Assembly: GCA_004340125.1 (NCBI GenBank) | Contig: SLUK01000001.1 | Location: 372,001 to 436,000, forward strand | DNA: 64,000 nucleotides | Reading direction: 5' to 3' | Source of the DNA: Harryflintia acetispora | Lineage (GTDB): Bacteria; Bacillota; Clostridia; Oscillospirales; Ruminococcaceae | In this document: positions 23,262 through 32,521 of the stretch, piece by piece | How the letters are laid out: each line of letters opens with the position of its first letter | How positions within the stretch are numbered: the stretch's first letter is position 1 | Program-made: the position numbers and the translations under genes | The notes under the pieces: model-generated | The model's database searches: none | What the model was told of the DNA's origin: nothing | Seen by the model: only the letters and a program-made list of their open reading frames with translations

Positions 23262-24827
23262 TCAATAAAACGGGAAGGGGTAGGGATAATCGTCGCCATA
23301 GCCGCCGTACCCGCCGTAGTCGCCGTAGTCGCCGTAGCCGTACTGCGGGTCGCTCTGGCTGGAGGAGCTCTCCTCGCCGAAGCTTTCCTCCCCGGTGTCC
23401 TCGTCGAGGGTCACGGTGATGGTGAAGGTCTTGCCCTTGCCTCCGCGGGAGGTGGCCGGGCGGTAGACCTCGAACTCCACCTTGTCGCCGGGCTTGTATT
23501 CAAACAGCCGGTTCTTCAGGTCGTTCATCGACTCGATCGGCTCGCCGGCCATGCTGATCAGCACATCGCCGGGCACCACGCCCTGCTTGGCGATGTCGCA
23601 GGCCGTGTCGACCGAGACCACCTGCACGCCGGTGATGTTCCCCGGCAGCCCCATGAACTGGGCGATCACGCTGGTGATGTCCCCGCCCTTGATCCCCAGG
23701 CGGGGCCGGCCGGTGACCCGGCCGTTCTTGAGCAGATCGTCCACGATCGGCTTGGCCGAATTGATCGGGATGGCGAAGCCCAGGCCCTCATACCCCTCCT
23801 TGATGAACTTGGCGGAGTTGATCCCGACCACCTGGCCATACTTGTTGACCAGCGCCCCGCCCGAGTTGCCGGGGTTGATGGCCGCGTCGGTCTGGATGAC
23901 CCGCAGGCGGGTGGTGCTGGTGTCGATCTGGCGGTTGAGCGCCGAGACGATCCCGCTGGTGACCGAGCCGGAAAACTCGGAGCCGCCCGCGTTGCCGATG
24001 GCGATCACCCGCTCGCCCACCGCCAGCTTGTCGCTGTCGCCGAACTCGGCCACGGTCAGCTCGGGCATGGGATCGGCCTCGATCTTGATCACCGCGAGGT
24101 CGGTCGCGGTGTCGGTGCCGATGGCCACGGCGTTATAGGATTCGTCGTTGGGCAGGGTGACCTGCAGCCCGGTGTAGTCCTCGACCACGTGGGCGTTGGT
24201 CACGATGTAGCCGTCCTTATCCATGATGATCCCCGACCCTTCGCCAACCACGCCGAGCTGGCTCTGCCAGTTGGTGATACGCACCACCGAGGGGGAGACC
24301 GACGCGGCGATCGCCTCGTTGGTGAGCCCCCCGTCCAGGGCGCTCTCGCCGCCCAGCTCCGGCGAGGAGGCGATGCTCAGCTGGGGCGCGTTTGGATTCT
24401 TGGGCTCGGCCGCCGAGGAGGAGCTGACGTCCTCCCCGCCGATGATCCCGACCTCGCCGCCCATCATGGCATAGACGCCGTATCCGGCGAAGACCACCAG
24501 CGAAACGGCGACCACCACCCCGACGATCGAGAAGAAGACCGCCAGCCCGCGCTTGCCCGGGCGCTTGGGTTTCTTGTCCGGGTTCTTATCCTGGCTGTCG
24601 TAGTCGCTGAAGTCGTATTTATAGGGCTCCTGCGGCTCCTTGGGGGGACTGCTCTGGTAGTCATTTCCGTAGTGGTTGCCGCCCCCCTGATAGGAGCCGG
24701 GCCCCTGCGACGGGTAGTAACCGGCCTTGTAGTCGTTGTTCGGGGGAGAGTTGGGCGTCTGCCAGTTGGGGCGGTAGGGATTGTTCCCCTCCCCGTTGCC
24801 TGTGTTTTGGTTGTTATAGTCGTTCAT
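23262..24827 (-). CDS. htrA: HtrA/DegP-like membrane-anchored serine protease
   Basis: A 521-residue HtrA-type protease anchored by one helix (about 95-117) after a 90-residue Asn/Pro/Gly/Tyr-rich cytoplasmic region. The trypsin-like domain has His in IVTNAHVVEDY, Asp in TATDLAVIKI and Ser in NPGNSGGALV; one PDZ domain follows (about 370-470). The C-terminus is an unusual Gly/Tyr tail (…YGDYGDYGGYGGYGDD… ending in PYPFPFY). It handles misfolded proteins outside the membrane. It is followed upstream by a histidine kinase/regulator pair in the same direction, matching envelope-stress control. Confidence 0.92.
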   Translation of the reverse strand: MNDYNNQNTGNGEGNNPYRPNWQTPNSPPNNDYKAGYYPSQGPGSYQGGGNHYGNDYQSSPPKEPQEPYKYDFSDYDSQDKNPDKKPKRPGKRGLAVFFSIVGVVVAVSLVVFAGYGVYAMMGGEVGIIGGEDVSSSSAAEPKNPNAPQLSIASSPELGGESALDGGLTNEAIAASVSPSVVRITNWQSQLGVVGEGSGIIMDKDGYIVTNAHVVEDYTGLQVTLPNDESYNAVAIGTDTATDLAVIKIEADPMPELTVAEFGDSDKLAVGERVIAIGNAGGSEFSGSVTSGIVSALNRQIDTSTTRLRVIQTDAAINPGNSGGALVNKYGQVVGINSAKFIKEGYEGLGFAIPINSAKPIVDDLLKNGRVTGRPRLGIKGGDITSVIAQFMGLPGNITGVQVVSVDTACDIAKQGVVPGDVLISMAGEPIESMNDLKNRLFEYKPGDKVEFEVYRPATSRGGKGKTFTITVTLDEDTGEESFGEESSSSQSDPQYGYGDYGDYGGYGGYGDDYPYPFPFY

Positions 24828-24887
24828 GTCTTTCCCTCCAGCTTACCGCTTAGATTGTGGTATTGCCAAGTGATAGGATTTCCGGTA

Positions 24888-26363
24888 TCAATCCTTGAGA
24901 GGCGGCTTGTTCTTCTCGATCTTGCGGAACAGGCTCTGCGTGCTTTTCTGCGCCGCGGGCAAGGAGAAGCGGAATTCGCAGAATTCGCCCTGCACGCTTT
25001 TTACTATTATCTCTCCGCCGTGCAGATTTATGATGGAGCGCACGATGTGCAGCCCCAGCCCGACGCCGTTTTTATCCAGGCTGCGGGAGCGGTCGGTCTT
25101 GTAGAAGCGGTCGAACACCTTGGGCATCTCCTCCTTGGAGAGTCCTTCGCCCGAATTGCGGATCCCGACGAAGACCCGGCCGTCCTCCTGCGTGTAGTTG
25201 GCCTCGATGTAGCCGCCCTCGTCGGCGAACTTGACCGCGTTCTCCACCAGGTTATAGACCACCTGGTGGACCAGGTCCACGTCGGCGTTGACCATGAACT
25301 TGCCCGCGTCCAGCCCGCGCACCTCGAGGCGCTTTTGCTCGATCTGCTGCTCAAAGGTGAAAACCGTCTGGCAGACGATGTCATTGATGTCAAAGTCGGT
25401 GCGCACCAGCTTCATCTCGCCCGCCTCGATCCGCGCGATGCCCAGCATCGAGCGCACCAGCCGCGAGAGGCGCTTGACCTCCTGCGAGACGATCCCGAGG
25501 TATTTGTCCCGCTTCTCGGGCGGGATGGTCCCGTCGAGTATGCCGTCGATGAAGCCGGCAATGGTGGTCATCGGTGTTTTGAGCTCATGCGAGACGTTGG
25601 CCACGAAGGAACGGCGCATGGTCTCCTGGGAGGCGAGGTTGGTGGCCATGTTGTTGAAGGCCATCGCCAGCTTGCCGATCTCGTCGTACCGCTCGACCGG
25701 CACGCGCACCGAGAAGTCGCCCTTGGCAAAGCTCTGGGTGGCGTCGAGCATCTCGCGCAGCGGACGCACCAGGCGCTTGGTGACAAAGTAGATGATGACC
25801 GAGGTGATCAGCATGACGACGACGGCGCTGAGGATGAACATGCGGAAGGTCTGGGCCAGCAGCGCGCTGAAGGCGGTCGCCGGGGTGGAGGCAAAGACGA
25901 TCCCATACACCTTGTCGCCCGAGGTCATCGGCACGCCGACGGTATAATAGTTTTCGGTATAGATCCCGCCGAGCTTTCCCAGCTCCTCATAGGTGCCGCC
26001 CGCCGCCGTGTCGACGATGCTTTCCGGCACCAGATAGGCCGTGTGGTTGCAGGGCGAACGGTGGGTGCAAAGCAGGGTCTTGCCGCTCATGTCGACGAGG
26101 AAGATTTCCGAATTGATCGACTTGGAAAGCAGGGAGAAGTAGTCGGTCACCGTCGATTTGTCGATCCCCTCGAAGTTGTGCGACTGGTAGTCCACCAAAG
26201 CCAGGGCCGCGGCGTGCCGGGCGTTGTTCTCCAGCAGGTCCATTTTATCCTGCTTAAAGTACTGCGCCGTCAGCACCATCAGCACCAGCCCGAAGGCGGC
26301 CGACACCAACAGGATGATGGTGGCGCAGACCGCGAAATATTTTGTGAACAGGCTTTTTTGCAT
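24888..26363 (-). CDS. Sensor histidine kinase
   Basis: A 491-residue membrane kinase. Helix 1 about 8-33, extracytoplasmic sensor domain (34-165, with CTHRSPCNHT cysteines), helix 2 about 170-192, HAMP 193-245, then HisKA with the phospho-acceptor His in FVANVSHELKTPMTT, N box QVVYNLVENAVKFA, and ATP-lid motifs VFDRFYKTDRSRS and GVGLGLHIV. It starts 2 bp after the response-regulator stop, so the two are co-translated and form a cognate pair. Signal unknown; the location next to htrA suggests envelope stress. Confidence 0.94.
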   Translation of the reverse strand: MQKSLFTKYFAVCATIILLVSAAFGLVLMVLTAQYFKQDKMDLLENNARHAAALALVDYQSHNFEGIDKSTVTDYFSLLSKSINSEIFLVDMSGKTLLCTHRSPCNHTAYLVPESIVDTAAGGTYEELGKLGGIYTENYYTVGVPMTSGDKVYGIVFASTPATAFSALLAQTFRMFILSAVVVMLITSVIIYFVTKRLVRPLREMLDATQSFAKGDFSVRVPVERYDEIGKLAMAFNNMATNLASQETMRRSFVANVSHELKTPMTTIAGFIDGILDGTIPPEKRDKYLGIVSQEVKRLSRLVRSMLGIARIEAGEMKLVRTDFDINDIVCQTVFTFEQQIEQKRLEVRGLDAGKFMVNADVDLVHQVVYNLVENAVKFADEGGYIEANYTQEDGRVFVGIRNSGEGLSKEEMPKVFDRFYKTDRSRSLDKNGVGLGLHIVRSIINLHGGEIIVKSVQGEFCEFRFSLPAAQKSTQSLFRKIEKNKPPLKD

Positions 26364-26365
26364 GG

Positions 26366-27052
26366 TTATTCCTTTACTTCAAACTTGTAGCCGACGCCCC
26401 ACACCGTCTTGAGCGCCCACTGGTCCGAGACCCCCTCGAGCTTTTCGCGCAGGCGCTTGACGTGCACGTCCACCGTGCGGGAATCGCCGTAGTATTCAAA
26501 CCCCCACACCTCGTCGAGCAGCTGGTCGCGGGTGTAGACCCGGTTGGGGTTGCTCGCCAGGTGGTAGAGCAGCTCGAGCTCCTTGGGCGGGGTATCGACC
26601 ACCTTGCCGTCCACCTTGAGCTCGTATTTGGTCATGTTGACCACCAGCTTGTCATAGGAGACCTCCTTGACGTCCGGCGCGTCGGTGCTCTTTCCGGTGC
26701 GGCGCATGACCGCCTTGATCCGCGCCACGATCTCCTTGGCGTCAAAGGGCTTGACCACGTAGTCGTCCGCCCCGAGCTCGAGGCCGAGCACCTTATCGAA
26801 GGTCTCGCCCTTGGCGGTGATCATGATGATCGGGCAGTTGCTCTTTTTGCGGATTTCCCGGCAGACCTGCCAGCCGTCGAGCTTGGGCATCATGATGTCC
26901 AGCAGGACGATGTCCGGGTTCTCCTCCGAAAACTTTTCCAGCGCCCGCTCGCCGTCGCTGGCGATGGCCACGGTGTACCCTTCCTTTTCCAGATAGAGGC
27001 GAAGCAGCTCCGCGATGTTGCTGTCGTCGTCCGCGACCAGAATCTTACCCAT
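26366..27052 (-). CDS. OmpR-family response regulator
   Basis: A 228-residue regulator: CheY-like receiver with acidic pocket LVADDD, phospho-acceptor Asp in IVLLDIMMPKLDGW, Thr and Lys in MITAKGETF and YVVKPFD; and a C-terminal winged helix (PPKELELLYHLASNPNRVYT, RTVDVHVKRLREKL). Two ATGs are possible; the one at 27052 sits 8 nt after AGAGGA while the ATG at 27058 is only 2 nt away, so 27052 is preferred. Partner of the kinase downstream. Confidence 0.95.
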   Translation of the reverse strand: MGKILVADDDSNIAELLRLYLEKEGYTVAIASDGERALEKFSEENPDIVLLDIMMPKLDGWQVCREIRKKSNCPIIMITAKGETFDKVLGLELGADDYVVKPFDAKEIVARIKAVMRRTGKSTDAPDVKEVSYDKLVVNMTKYELKVDGKVVDTPPKELELLYHLASNPNRVYTRDQLLDEVWGFEYYGDSRTVDVHVKRLREKLEGVSDQWALKTVWGVGYKFEVKE

Positions 27053-27200
27053 TGACATATTCCTCTACACTCCTTTACTTTTTACATGAAACCCCGTTCC
27101 CGCCTGCCGTTTCGCGGGAGGGGATGCCGCTCGGTCGTTGTCGTTGCACAAATCTGAATGGCCGCCTGCGTGAATGGCCCATTAGGCCGTTTACAGGCAT

Positions 27201-27219
27201 GGTATAATGATATTATACC
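27201..27219. promoter_or_regulatory. Perfect palindrome upstream of the two-component operon
   Basis: GGTATAAT-GAT-ATTATACC, 8-bp arms with a 3-bp centre, about 150 bp before the response-regulator start. It contains TATAAT on both strands and may be both a promoter element and an operator. Confidence 0.5.
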
Positions 27220-27286
27220 TTAAATTGTCAGCCAGTGGTGAAAATTCTTTTAACGCTTTTCGTTTATTCGGTAAACGCCGCCCCGC

Positions 27287-27607
27287 TCAGTCTATGCTGA
27301 TCAGCCGTCCGTTCCGGCAGGTGATCCGGCAGGTCTCCCCCTTCTGTACCGAATCGTAGAGCCAGACGCTGACCGTAAATTTTTTGATTTTACCCTCGAG
27401 ATCGAAGACGAGCACATACTGTGCGCTCATATGTCCTCCCGTGCGGCCCACCGATTGATAGTGGGTTTCGTATTTGTCGAGCAAGGTGGCGCGGCAGGAG
27501 ACGGTCTTTCCCCAGAAGTACCGGTAGACCGCCACGCAAATCCCGATTGCGCTCAGCGCGCAGAGGGCGAGAAACACATACGTCCCAATTTGGTTGTCAA
27601 GATACAC
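27287..27607 (-). CDS. Small single-helix membrane protein, DUF2500-like
   Basis: About 106 residues: one membrane helix (about 8-28), then a small beta-rich domain (ATLLDKYETHYQSVGRTGGH … GETCRITCRNGRLISID) resembling the outside domain of DUF2500 proteins. The GTG at 27607 after GGGGGTGG is my preferred start; an upstream in-frame ATG at 27667 has no clear ribosome site. Function unknown. It stands alone between the two-component promoter region and a divergent XRE gene. Confidence 0.6.
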   Translation of the reverse strand: MYLDNQIGTYVFLALCALSAIGICVAVYRYFWGKTVSCRATLLDKYETHYQSVGRTGGHMSAQYVLVFDLEGKIKKFTVSVWLYDSVQKGETCRITCRNGRLISID

Positions 27608-27805
27608 GCGACCACCCCCACACCATTTTACACCGCCGGCGAAAAACCGTCCATAGGCTGCTGCCAAAAGTATTTATAGGGGATATGCAACCGGCGGTTG
27701 ACAAATTGTTTGCGGCGGTTGGTGGTGTTCGGGAGAAAAATTTAGTATCTTTAAAAGGACACAGCAGGACTCTCTGAAACAAAGGGGACAGGCCCCGGGA
27801 AAGGA

Positions 27806-28594
27806 ATGGTCATCAACATGGAACTTGGGAATACGCTATCCCGGCTGCGCCGGGCGCAGGGCCTCTCGCAAGAGCAGGTGGCGGACCGGATCGGGGTCTC
27901 CCGGCAGGCGGTATCGAAGTGGGAGGCGGACCGCTCGCGCCCCGAGCTCGACAAGCTCGCCGCGCTGGCTTCCCTCTACGGCGTCACCCTCGACGAGCTG
28001 GCCGGGCGGGAACCATCATCCGGCATGGAGCAGGGGAGTGCGGCGCAGAGCCCGCCGTCCGCCTGCTTGGGATATGGATGTGGCCGGTACGAATATAAGA
28101 GCCGGCGCCGCCTTTTCGGGTTGCCGCTGGTGCACATCAACCTCGGGCGCGGGCTGCATGTCGCCAAGGGGATCGTGGCGATCGGCAACGTCGCCTGCGG
28201 GGGGATTGCCCTCGGGGGGCTCGGTATCGGAATAATCAGCATTGGCGGCTGCGCGCTGGGGTTGCTTGCCTTCGGCGGCCTCGCGCTCGGGGGCTTGGCA
28301 CTGGGTGGGCTCGCCGTTGGGGCGGTCGCCCTTGGGGGCTGCGCCGTCGGGCTTCTTGCCATGGGCGGCCTGGCGGTGGGGCAGGTGGCGGTCGGCGGGC
28401 GGGCCGTCGCCTCCCACCTTGCGGTCGGCGGCTATGCCAGCGCCCCCGTCGCCGTCGGCGAGGTCGCGCGCGGCGCGTATACCGCCCAGCCCGGCGAGCT
28501 TTCCTATGCCGAGGCGCTCAGACTCTTCACCGAGGCCGCGCCCCGGCACCTCGGCTTCGCGGCCAAGGCGCTGGCCGGCCTGATCGCCAAATAA
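27806..28594 (+). CDS. XRE regulator fused to an Ala/Gly pentapeptide-like repeat domain
   Basis: A 262-residue protein. Residues 5-65 are an XRE helix-turn-helix (LSRLRRAQGLSQEQVADRIG, VSRQAVSKWEADRSRPELDK). After a linker, residues about 110-225 are a regular five-residue repeat with pattern A-[LVIMF]-G-[GAL]-[LVC] (…LALGG LALGG LAVGA VALGG CAVGL LAMGG…), which should form a beta-helix or other solenoid or associate with membrane. The ATG at 27806 or 27818 may be the start. Such XRE/repeat fusions occur in other Firmicutes but have no assigned function that I know of. Confidence 0.8.
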   Translation: MVINMELGNTLSRLRRAQGLSQEQVADRIGVSRQAVSKWEADRSRPELDKLAALASLYGVTLDELAGREPSSGMEQGSAAQSPPSACLGYGCGRYEYKSRRRLFGLPLVHINLGRGLHVAKGIVAIGNVACGGIALGGLGIGIISIGGCALGLLAFGGLALGGLALGGLAVGAVALGGCAVGLLAMGGLAVGQVAVGGRAVASHLAVGGYASAPVAVGEVARGAYTAQPGELSYAEALRLFTEAAPRHLGFAAKALAGLIAK

Positions 28595-28615
28595 AAGGCA
28601 TACGGATCAAGACAG

Positions 28616-28658
28616 CTTGCGGACAGCAGATTCCATCTGCTGCCCGCAAACTTTTTAT
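28616..28658 (+). terminator. Terminator with ACAGCAGAT stem
   Basis: TTGCGGACAGCAGAT pairs with ATCTGCTGCCCGCAA, followed by TTTTTATT. A nearly identical stem occurs at 46776-46809 behind another gene. Confidence 0.8.
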
Positions 28659-28683
28659 TGCTTCGCTTACGCTTTGCGATTTT

Positions 28684-29181
28684 TTACTTCTTTAAGACCT
28701 TCTCGATCTGTCCGACGTACATCCGGTGGTAGTCGCCGTTATAGTTCTTCTCGATGGTGGGATCGAGGAAGCACTTGGGGTCGATGTCCTGCTTGTAGAT
28801 CTTTTTGCAGACGATTACCAGCTCGGCCTGCTCGAAATAGGGCACATCGCCCTCGTGGGCGAGCGTGAAGCCGCACTGCGCGGCCTTGTCGATCTCCCGC
28901 CCCGACTTGGAGCCGCACAGCGCCAGGTGGCTGTGCTCACTCTCGGGAAAGAAAGCGAGTGAAAAGCCGTCGTATTTCTCAATGAACTGATAGGTGTACC
29001 GCTGCGGGCGCACAAAGACGAAGCAGACCTCGCGGTTCCACAGCTCGCCCACGCCGCCCCAGCTGACCGTCATGGTGTTATACTCCTGCCGGTCCCCTGC
29101 GGTGAGCAGCGCCCAACGGTCGTCCAGCAGATGGATGAGGTTCTCCCCGATCTCCTTGGGAGAAATCGCCTGAAATGCCAT
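28684..29181 (-). CDS. Flavin reductase-like FMN-binding protein
   Basis: A 165-residue protein of the flavin reductase-like/FMN-binding split-barrel family. Landmarks: WALLTAGDRQEYNTMTVSWG at the FMN phosphate-binding region, CFVFVRPQRYTYQFIEKYD, and LCGSKSGREIDKAAQCGF. GAAAGGAG precedes the ATG at 29181. Likely an FMN-dependent oxidoreductase in the cytoplasm; substrate unknown. Confidence 0.88.
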   Translation of the reverse strand: MAFQAISPKEIGENLIHLLDDRWALLTAGDRQEYNTMTVSWGGVGELWNREVCFVFVRPQRYTYQFIEKYDGFSLAFFPESEHSHLALCGSKSGREIDKAAQCGFTLAHEGDVPYFEQAELVIVCKKIYKQDIDPKCFLDPTIEKNYNGDYHRMYVGQIEKVLKK

Positions 29182-29245
29182 AAAAAAGCTCCTTTCCGAT
29201 TGCGCCTTAGTCCCACCTATGTATATTCGCACGCCCCGCTTATGA

Positions 29246-30343
29246 TTACACGTTGAAGCGGAAGAGCACGATGTCCCCGTCCTGCATGACGTAGTCCTTG
29301 CCCTCCAGGCGAAGCAGCCCCTTCTCCTTGGCGGCGGCCATGGTGCCGCAGGCCATCAGATCGTCGAAGGAGATCACCTCGGCGCGGATAAAGCCCTTTT
29401 CAAAGTCGGAATGGATCTTCCCCGCCGCCTGGGGCGCCTTGGTCCCCTTTTTGATGGTCCAGGCGCGCACCTCCGGCTTGCCCGCGGTGAGGTAGGAGAT
29501 CAGCCCGAGCAGGCTGTAGCTGGCCCGGATCAGCCGGTCCAGGCTCGACTCCTGGAGCCCGAGCTCCTGCAAAAAGAGCATCTTGTCCTCGGGCGACATG
29601 TCCACCAGCTCCTCCTCGAGCTTGGCGCAGATCGGCATGACCTGGGCGCCCTCGTCCTGTGCGAGCGCACAGACCTCCTGATAAAAGAGATTCCCGTCGA
29701 GCCCACCGCCAAAATCCTGTTCGCTGAGGTTGGCCGCGTAGATCACCGGCTTTGCCGAAAGCAGCGGGAGGCCTGCGAGGATCGCGCGCTCCTCGTCGCT
29801 CTCGCAGACGAAGCCCCGCGCGCTGTTGCCCTCCTCGAGGAAGGTTTTGAGCCTTCCCAGCAGCTCGACCTCCTGCAGGAATTTCTTGTCCCCCTTGGCG
29901 GCCTTTGCGCTCCTGTCGATCCGCCGCTCGAGGATGTCGATGTCCGAGAAAATCAGCTCGAGGTTGATCGTCTCGATGTCCCGCTTCGGGCCGATCGAGC
30001 CGTCCACATGCACGATCTCGCCATCCTCGAAGCAGCGCACCACATGGATGATCGCGTCCACCTCGCGGATGTTCGATAAAAACTTGTTGCCCAGGCCCTC
30101 GCCCTTCGAGGCGCCCTTGACCAGTCCCGCGATGTCCACCAGCTCGATGGTCGCGGGGGTAAATTTTTCCGGCTCGTACATCTCGGCGAGCTTATCCAGC
30201 CGCTTGTCCGGTACGCTGACCATCCCGACGTTCGGCTCGATGGTGCAGAACGGGTAATTGGCGCTCCCCGCGCCGGCGTTGGTGATGGCGTTAAATAAGG
30301 TGGACTTGCCGACGTTCGGCAGCCCGACGATACCCAGCTTCAT
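29246..30343 (-). CDS. ychF: Ribosome-associated ATPase YchF (Obg family)
   Basis: A 365-residue Obg-family P-loop NTPase. Walker A is GLPNVGKSTLFNA, switch motif DIAGLVKGASKGEGLGNKFL, and the base-specificity motif is NLSE (NxxE, not NKxD), which is what makes YchF bind ATP. A coiled coil (about 130-200) and a C-terminal TGS domain are present. Associates with ribosomes and redox stress responses. It is third in an operon behind the NUDIX and potassium transport genes. Confidence 0.96.
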   Translation of the reverse strand: MKLGIVGLPNVGKSTLFNAITNAGAGSANYPFCTIEPNVGMVSVPDKRLDKLAEMYEPEKFTPATIELVDIAGLVKGASKGEGLGNKFLSNIREVDAIIHVVRCFEDGEIVHVDGSIGPKRDIETINLELIFSDIDILERRIDRSAKAAKGDKKFLQEVELLGRLKTFLEEGNSARGFVCESDEERAILAGLPLLSAKPVIYAANLSEQDFGGGLDGNLFYQEVCALAQDEGAQVMPICAKLEEELVDMSPEDKMLFLQELGLQESSLDRLIRASYSLLGLISYLTAGKPEVRAWTIKKGTKAPQAAGKIHSDFEKGFIRAEVISFDDLMACGTMAAAKEKGLLRLEGKDYVMQDGDIVLFRFNV

Positions 30344-30388
30344 ATGAAACGTCCTTTCCGCGCCTCCCCAAACACGGGAGGTCCTGCT

Positions 30389-31759
30389 TTAAAGATATAT
30401 TTTCCCCTCGGGGATGACTTCCTTGCGGTTCTTGCTCGGGCGCAGGGCAAGGGACAGCACAAAGGTGACAGGCCCCACCCGGCCGATGAACATCGTGAGG
30501 CTCAGAGCGATCTTGGAGGGGATGCTCGCGATCCCCGTCACCCCCGCCGAAAGCCCCACCGTGGCGAAGGCCGACACCGACTCGAAGAGCGCGTCTATAC
30601 TGCTCACCCCGGTGCCGCGCAGGTGGGAGGTGAAGAGGATGACCGCGAAGGCGACCACCACCGCCATAAAGCTCAGCGCCATCACGGCGATCGCCTTGAA
30701 GACCACCGTTTTGGATACCCGGCGGTGCAGGACCATCGGGTCGTCCTTGTCCCGGATGACCGCGATCACCGTCATGATGATCACCGCCAGGGTGGTCACC
30801 TTGATGCCGCCCGCCGTCGAGCCCGGCGCCGCGCCGATAAACATCAAAAGGCAGGCGCCCAGCTTGGTGATGTCCTCCATCCCCGCGATGTCGATCGAGT
30901 TGAAGCCCGCCGTACGGGTGGTGACCGACTGGAAGAGGGCGGCCGAGAGCCGGTTGCCGAACTCCATGTCCCCCAGCGTGCGCGGGTTGTTCCACTCCAA
31001 AAGCAGGAAGAGGAAAAAACCGGCAATGATCAGCCCGGCGGTCATGCCGAGCACCACCTTGGTGTGCAGCTTGAGATGCCGGGTGCGCCGGTACTCCAGC
31101 AGGTCGCGCCAGACCACGAAGCCGAGGCCTCCGATCACGATCAGCGCCATGATGGTGAACATCACGGTGAAGTTGCCGTTGTAGTGGCTAAGCGAAGCGA
31201 AGGTCCCCTCCCGCCCCAGGATGTCGAACCCGGCGTTGCAGAAGGCCGAAACCGCGAGGAAGACCGAGATCCAGACCCCCTCCCGCCCATAGCGCGGGAT
31301 GAAGGTGGCACAGAGCATCAGCGCGCCGATCGCCTCGACGATCAGCGCGACGGCGACCACCGTCTGGATGAGCTTTTGCAGCCCCTCGAAGGTGTCGGCG
31401 TTGATGGCGTCGCTCGCCACCTGCATGCCGCGCAGCCCCAGCTTCTTGCCTACCAGGATGTTGAAAAAGGTGGTGAAGGTCAGCAGCCCGAGCCCCCCGA
31501 TCTGGATCAGGCAGAGGATGATTCCCTGCCCGATGGGGGAAAAATATTGATAGGTGTCGTAGACCACCAGCCCGGTCACACAGGTGGCGCTGGTGGCGGT
31601 GAAGAGGGCATCCCAAAAGGGGGTATAGGCTCCGGTCCTGCTGGAAAAGGGCAGGATGAGCAGCAGGGTGCCCGCGAGGATGATCCCCGAAAAGCTGAAT
31701 ATGATGACCCGCGGCGAAAGGGCCATAATGCTCTTGCGCCGCTGCGCCTTGTCCTTCAT
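30389..31759 (-). CDS. TrkH/KtrB family potassium transporter subunit
   Basis: A 456-residue K+ transport membrane subunit with four M1-P-M2 repeats. Selectivity-filter loops TATSATCVTGL, VSAFCNAGFD, TTRTAGFNS and ATVGLSAG are visible, plus the gate-loop glycine-rich stretch GAAPGSTAGGIKVTT. Forms a dimeric channel that needs a cytoplasmic KtrA/TrkA ring, which is not encoded in this window. It starts 9 bp after the NUDIX stop. Confidence 0.94.
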   Translation of the reverse strand: MKDKAQRRKSIMALSPRVIIFSFSGIILAGTLLLILPFSSRTGAYTPFWDALFTATSATCVTGLVVYDTYQYFSPIGQGIILCLIQIGGLGLLTFTTFFNILVGKKLGLRGMQVASDAINADTFEGLQKLIQTVVAVALIVEAIGALMLCATFIPRYGREGVWISVFLAVSAFCNAGFDILGREGTFASLSHYNGNFTVMFTIMALIVIGGLGFVVWRDLLEYRRTRHLKLHTKVVLGMTAGLIIAGFFLFLLLEWNNPRTLGDMEFGNRLSAALFQSVTTRTAGFNSIDIAGMEDITKLGACLLMFIGAAPGSTAGGIKVTTLAVIIMTVIAVIRDKDDPMVLHRRVSKTVVFKAIAVMALSFMAVVVAFAVILFTSHLRGTGVSSIDALFESVSAFATVGLSAGVTGIASIPSKIALSLTMFIGRVGPVTFVLSLALRPSKNRKEVIPEGKIYL

Positions 31760-31768
31760 GTTGTTTCC

Positions 31769-32194
31769 TTACCCTCTTTTATTCTGGGCTTTGCCCAAAA
31801 AGGAGCTCACCTTGCGGATGAGCATCTTGTCGTTGTTGAAGGTGACCTCCCGCTGCGCGCGCTCGAGGTCCAGCCAGCACACCTCGCTGACCTCGCTCTC
31901 CTGCCGCTGCAGGGTTCCGCCGCACTGGGTGGCGAGAAAATAGACCACCTGCTTTTTTACGTCGGGCGAGGGGCAGTACTCCACGCTCTCCCGAAAGCCG
32001 TCCACCAGCTGGATGTCCAGCCCGGTCTCTTCCTTGACCTCCCGCAGGGCGGTCTCGTTTTCGTGCTCCCCCGGCTCGACGTGGCCCTTCGGGAAGGACC
32101 AGTGCCCGGAGAAGCGGTGCTTTATCAGCAGGAGCTGGGTAGCGCCCTGCAAGTTGCGGTACACGATGGCGCCGCATGATTTTTCCTGTTTCAT
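31769..32194 (-). CDS. NUDIX hydrolase, Ap4A-hydrolase-like
   Basis: A 141-residue NUDIX protein. The box GHVEPGEHENETALREVKEE followed by TGLD fits Gx5Ex7REUxEExGU. The N-terminal KSCGAIVYRN and the HWSFPKGHVEPGE lead-in resemble bis(5'-nucleosyl)-tetraphosphatases. Cleans up nucleoside polyphosphates or related compounds. First gene of the NUDIX-trkH-ychF operon. Confidence 0.9.
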   Translation of the reverse strand: MKQEKSCGAIVYRNLQGATQLLLIKHRFSGHWSFPKGHVEPGEHENETALREVKEETGLDIQLVDGFRESVEYCPSPDVKKQVVYFLATQCGGTLQRQESEVSEVCWLDLERAQREVTFNNDKMLIRKVSSFLGKAQNKRG

Positions 32195-32412
32195 CTTCGC
32201 TTGCCCCTTTTAGCAGCCTTCATTCGTTTTCGGTCCGCCCCTTGGCGCACGGACCGCCATAATATAGAATCATACCATGTTTTGGATAAGATTAAAAGAG
32301 CTTTTTACGCTTTGTCTATTAGGATACCCGCTTTTATGCGGCACTTTCCGGGCGCGGCGGGGCAACATGCTTTATTCATAGACTGCATATGAAATATTTA
32401 CAAGTTATCCGG

Positions 32413-32441
32413 TTGTAATTTCCCGGGGATCGTATTATAAT
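32413..32441 (+). promoter_or_regulatory. Promoter of the 91-residue membrane protein gene
   Basis: TTGTAA (32413-32418), 17 bp, TATAAT (32436-32441). The 327-bp gap 32195-32521 otherwise holds no gene that I can support. Confidence 0.75.
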
Positions 32442-32521
32442 GAGGAATATGGAAAAGCTACTGGTGTGTGCGCGGGCCTTCTGTCCGCGCGGCCTGTAAC
32501 GATGTGGAGGTGTATGGACCC

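Noticed and set aside
23211..26390. 1059-codon frame opposite the htrA and kinase genes
   Set aside because: Antisense to two well-supported genes; composition is low-complexity His/Gly/Asp.
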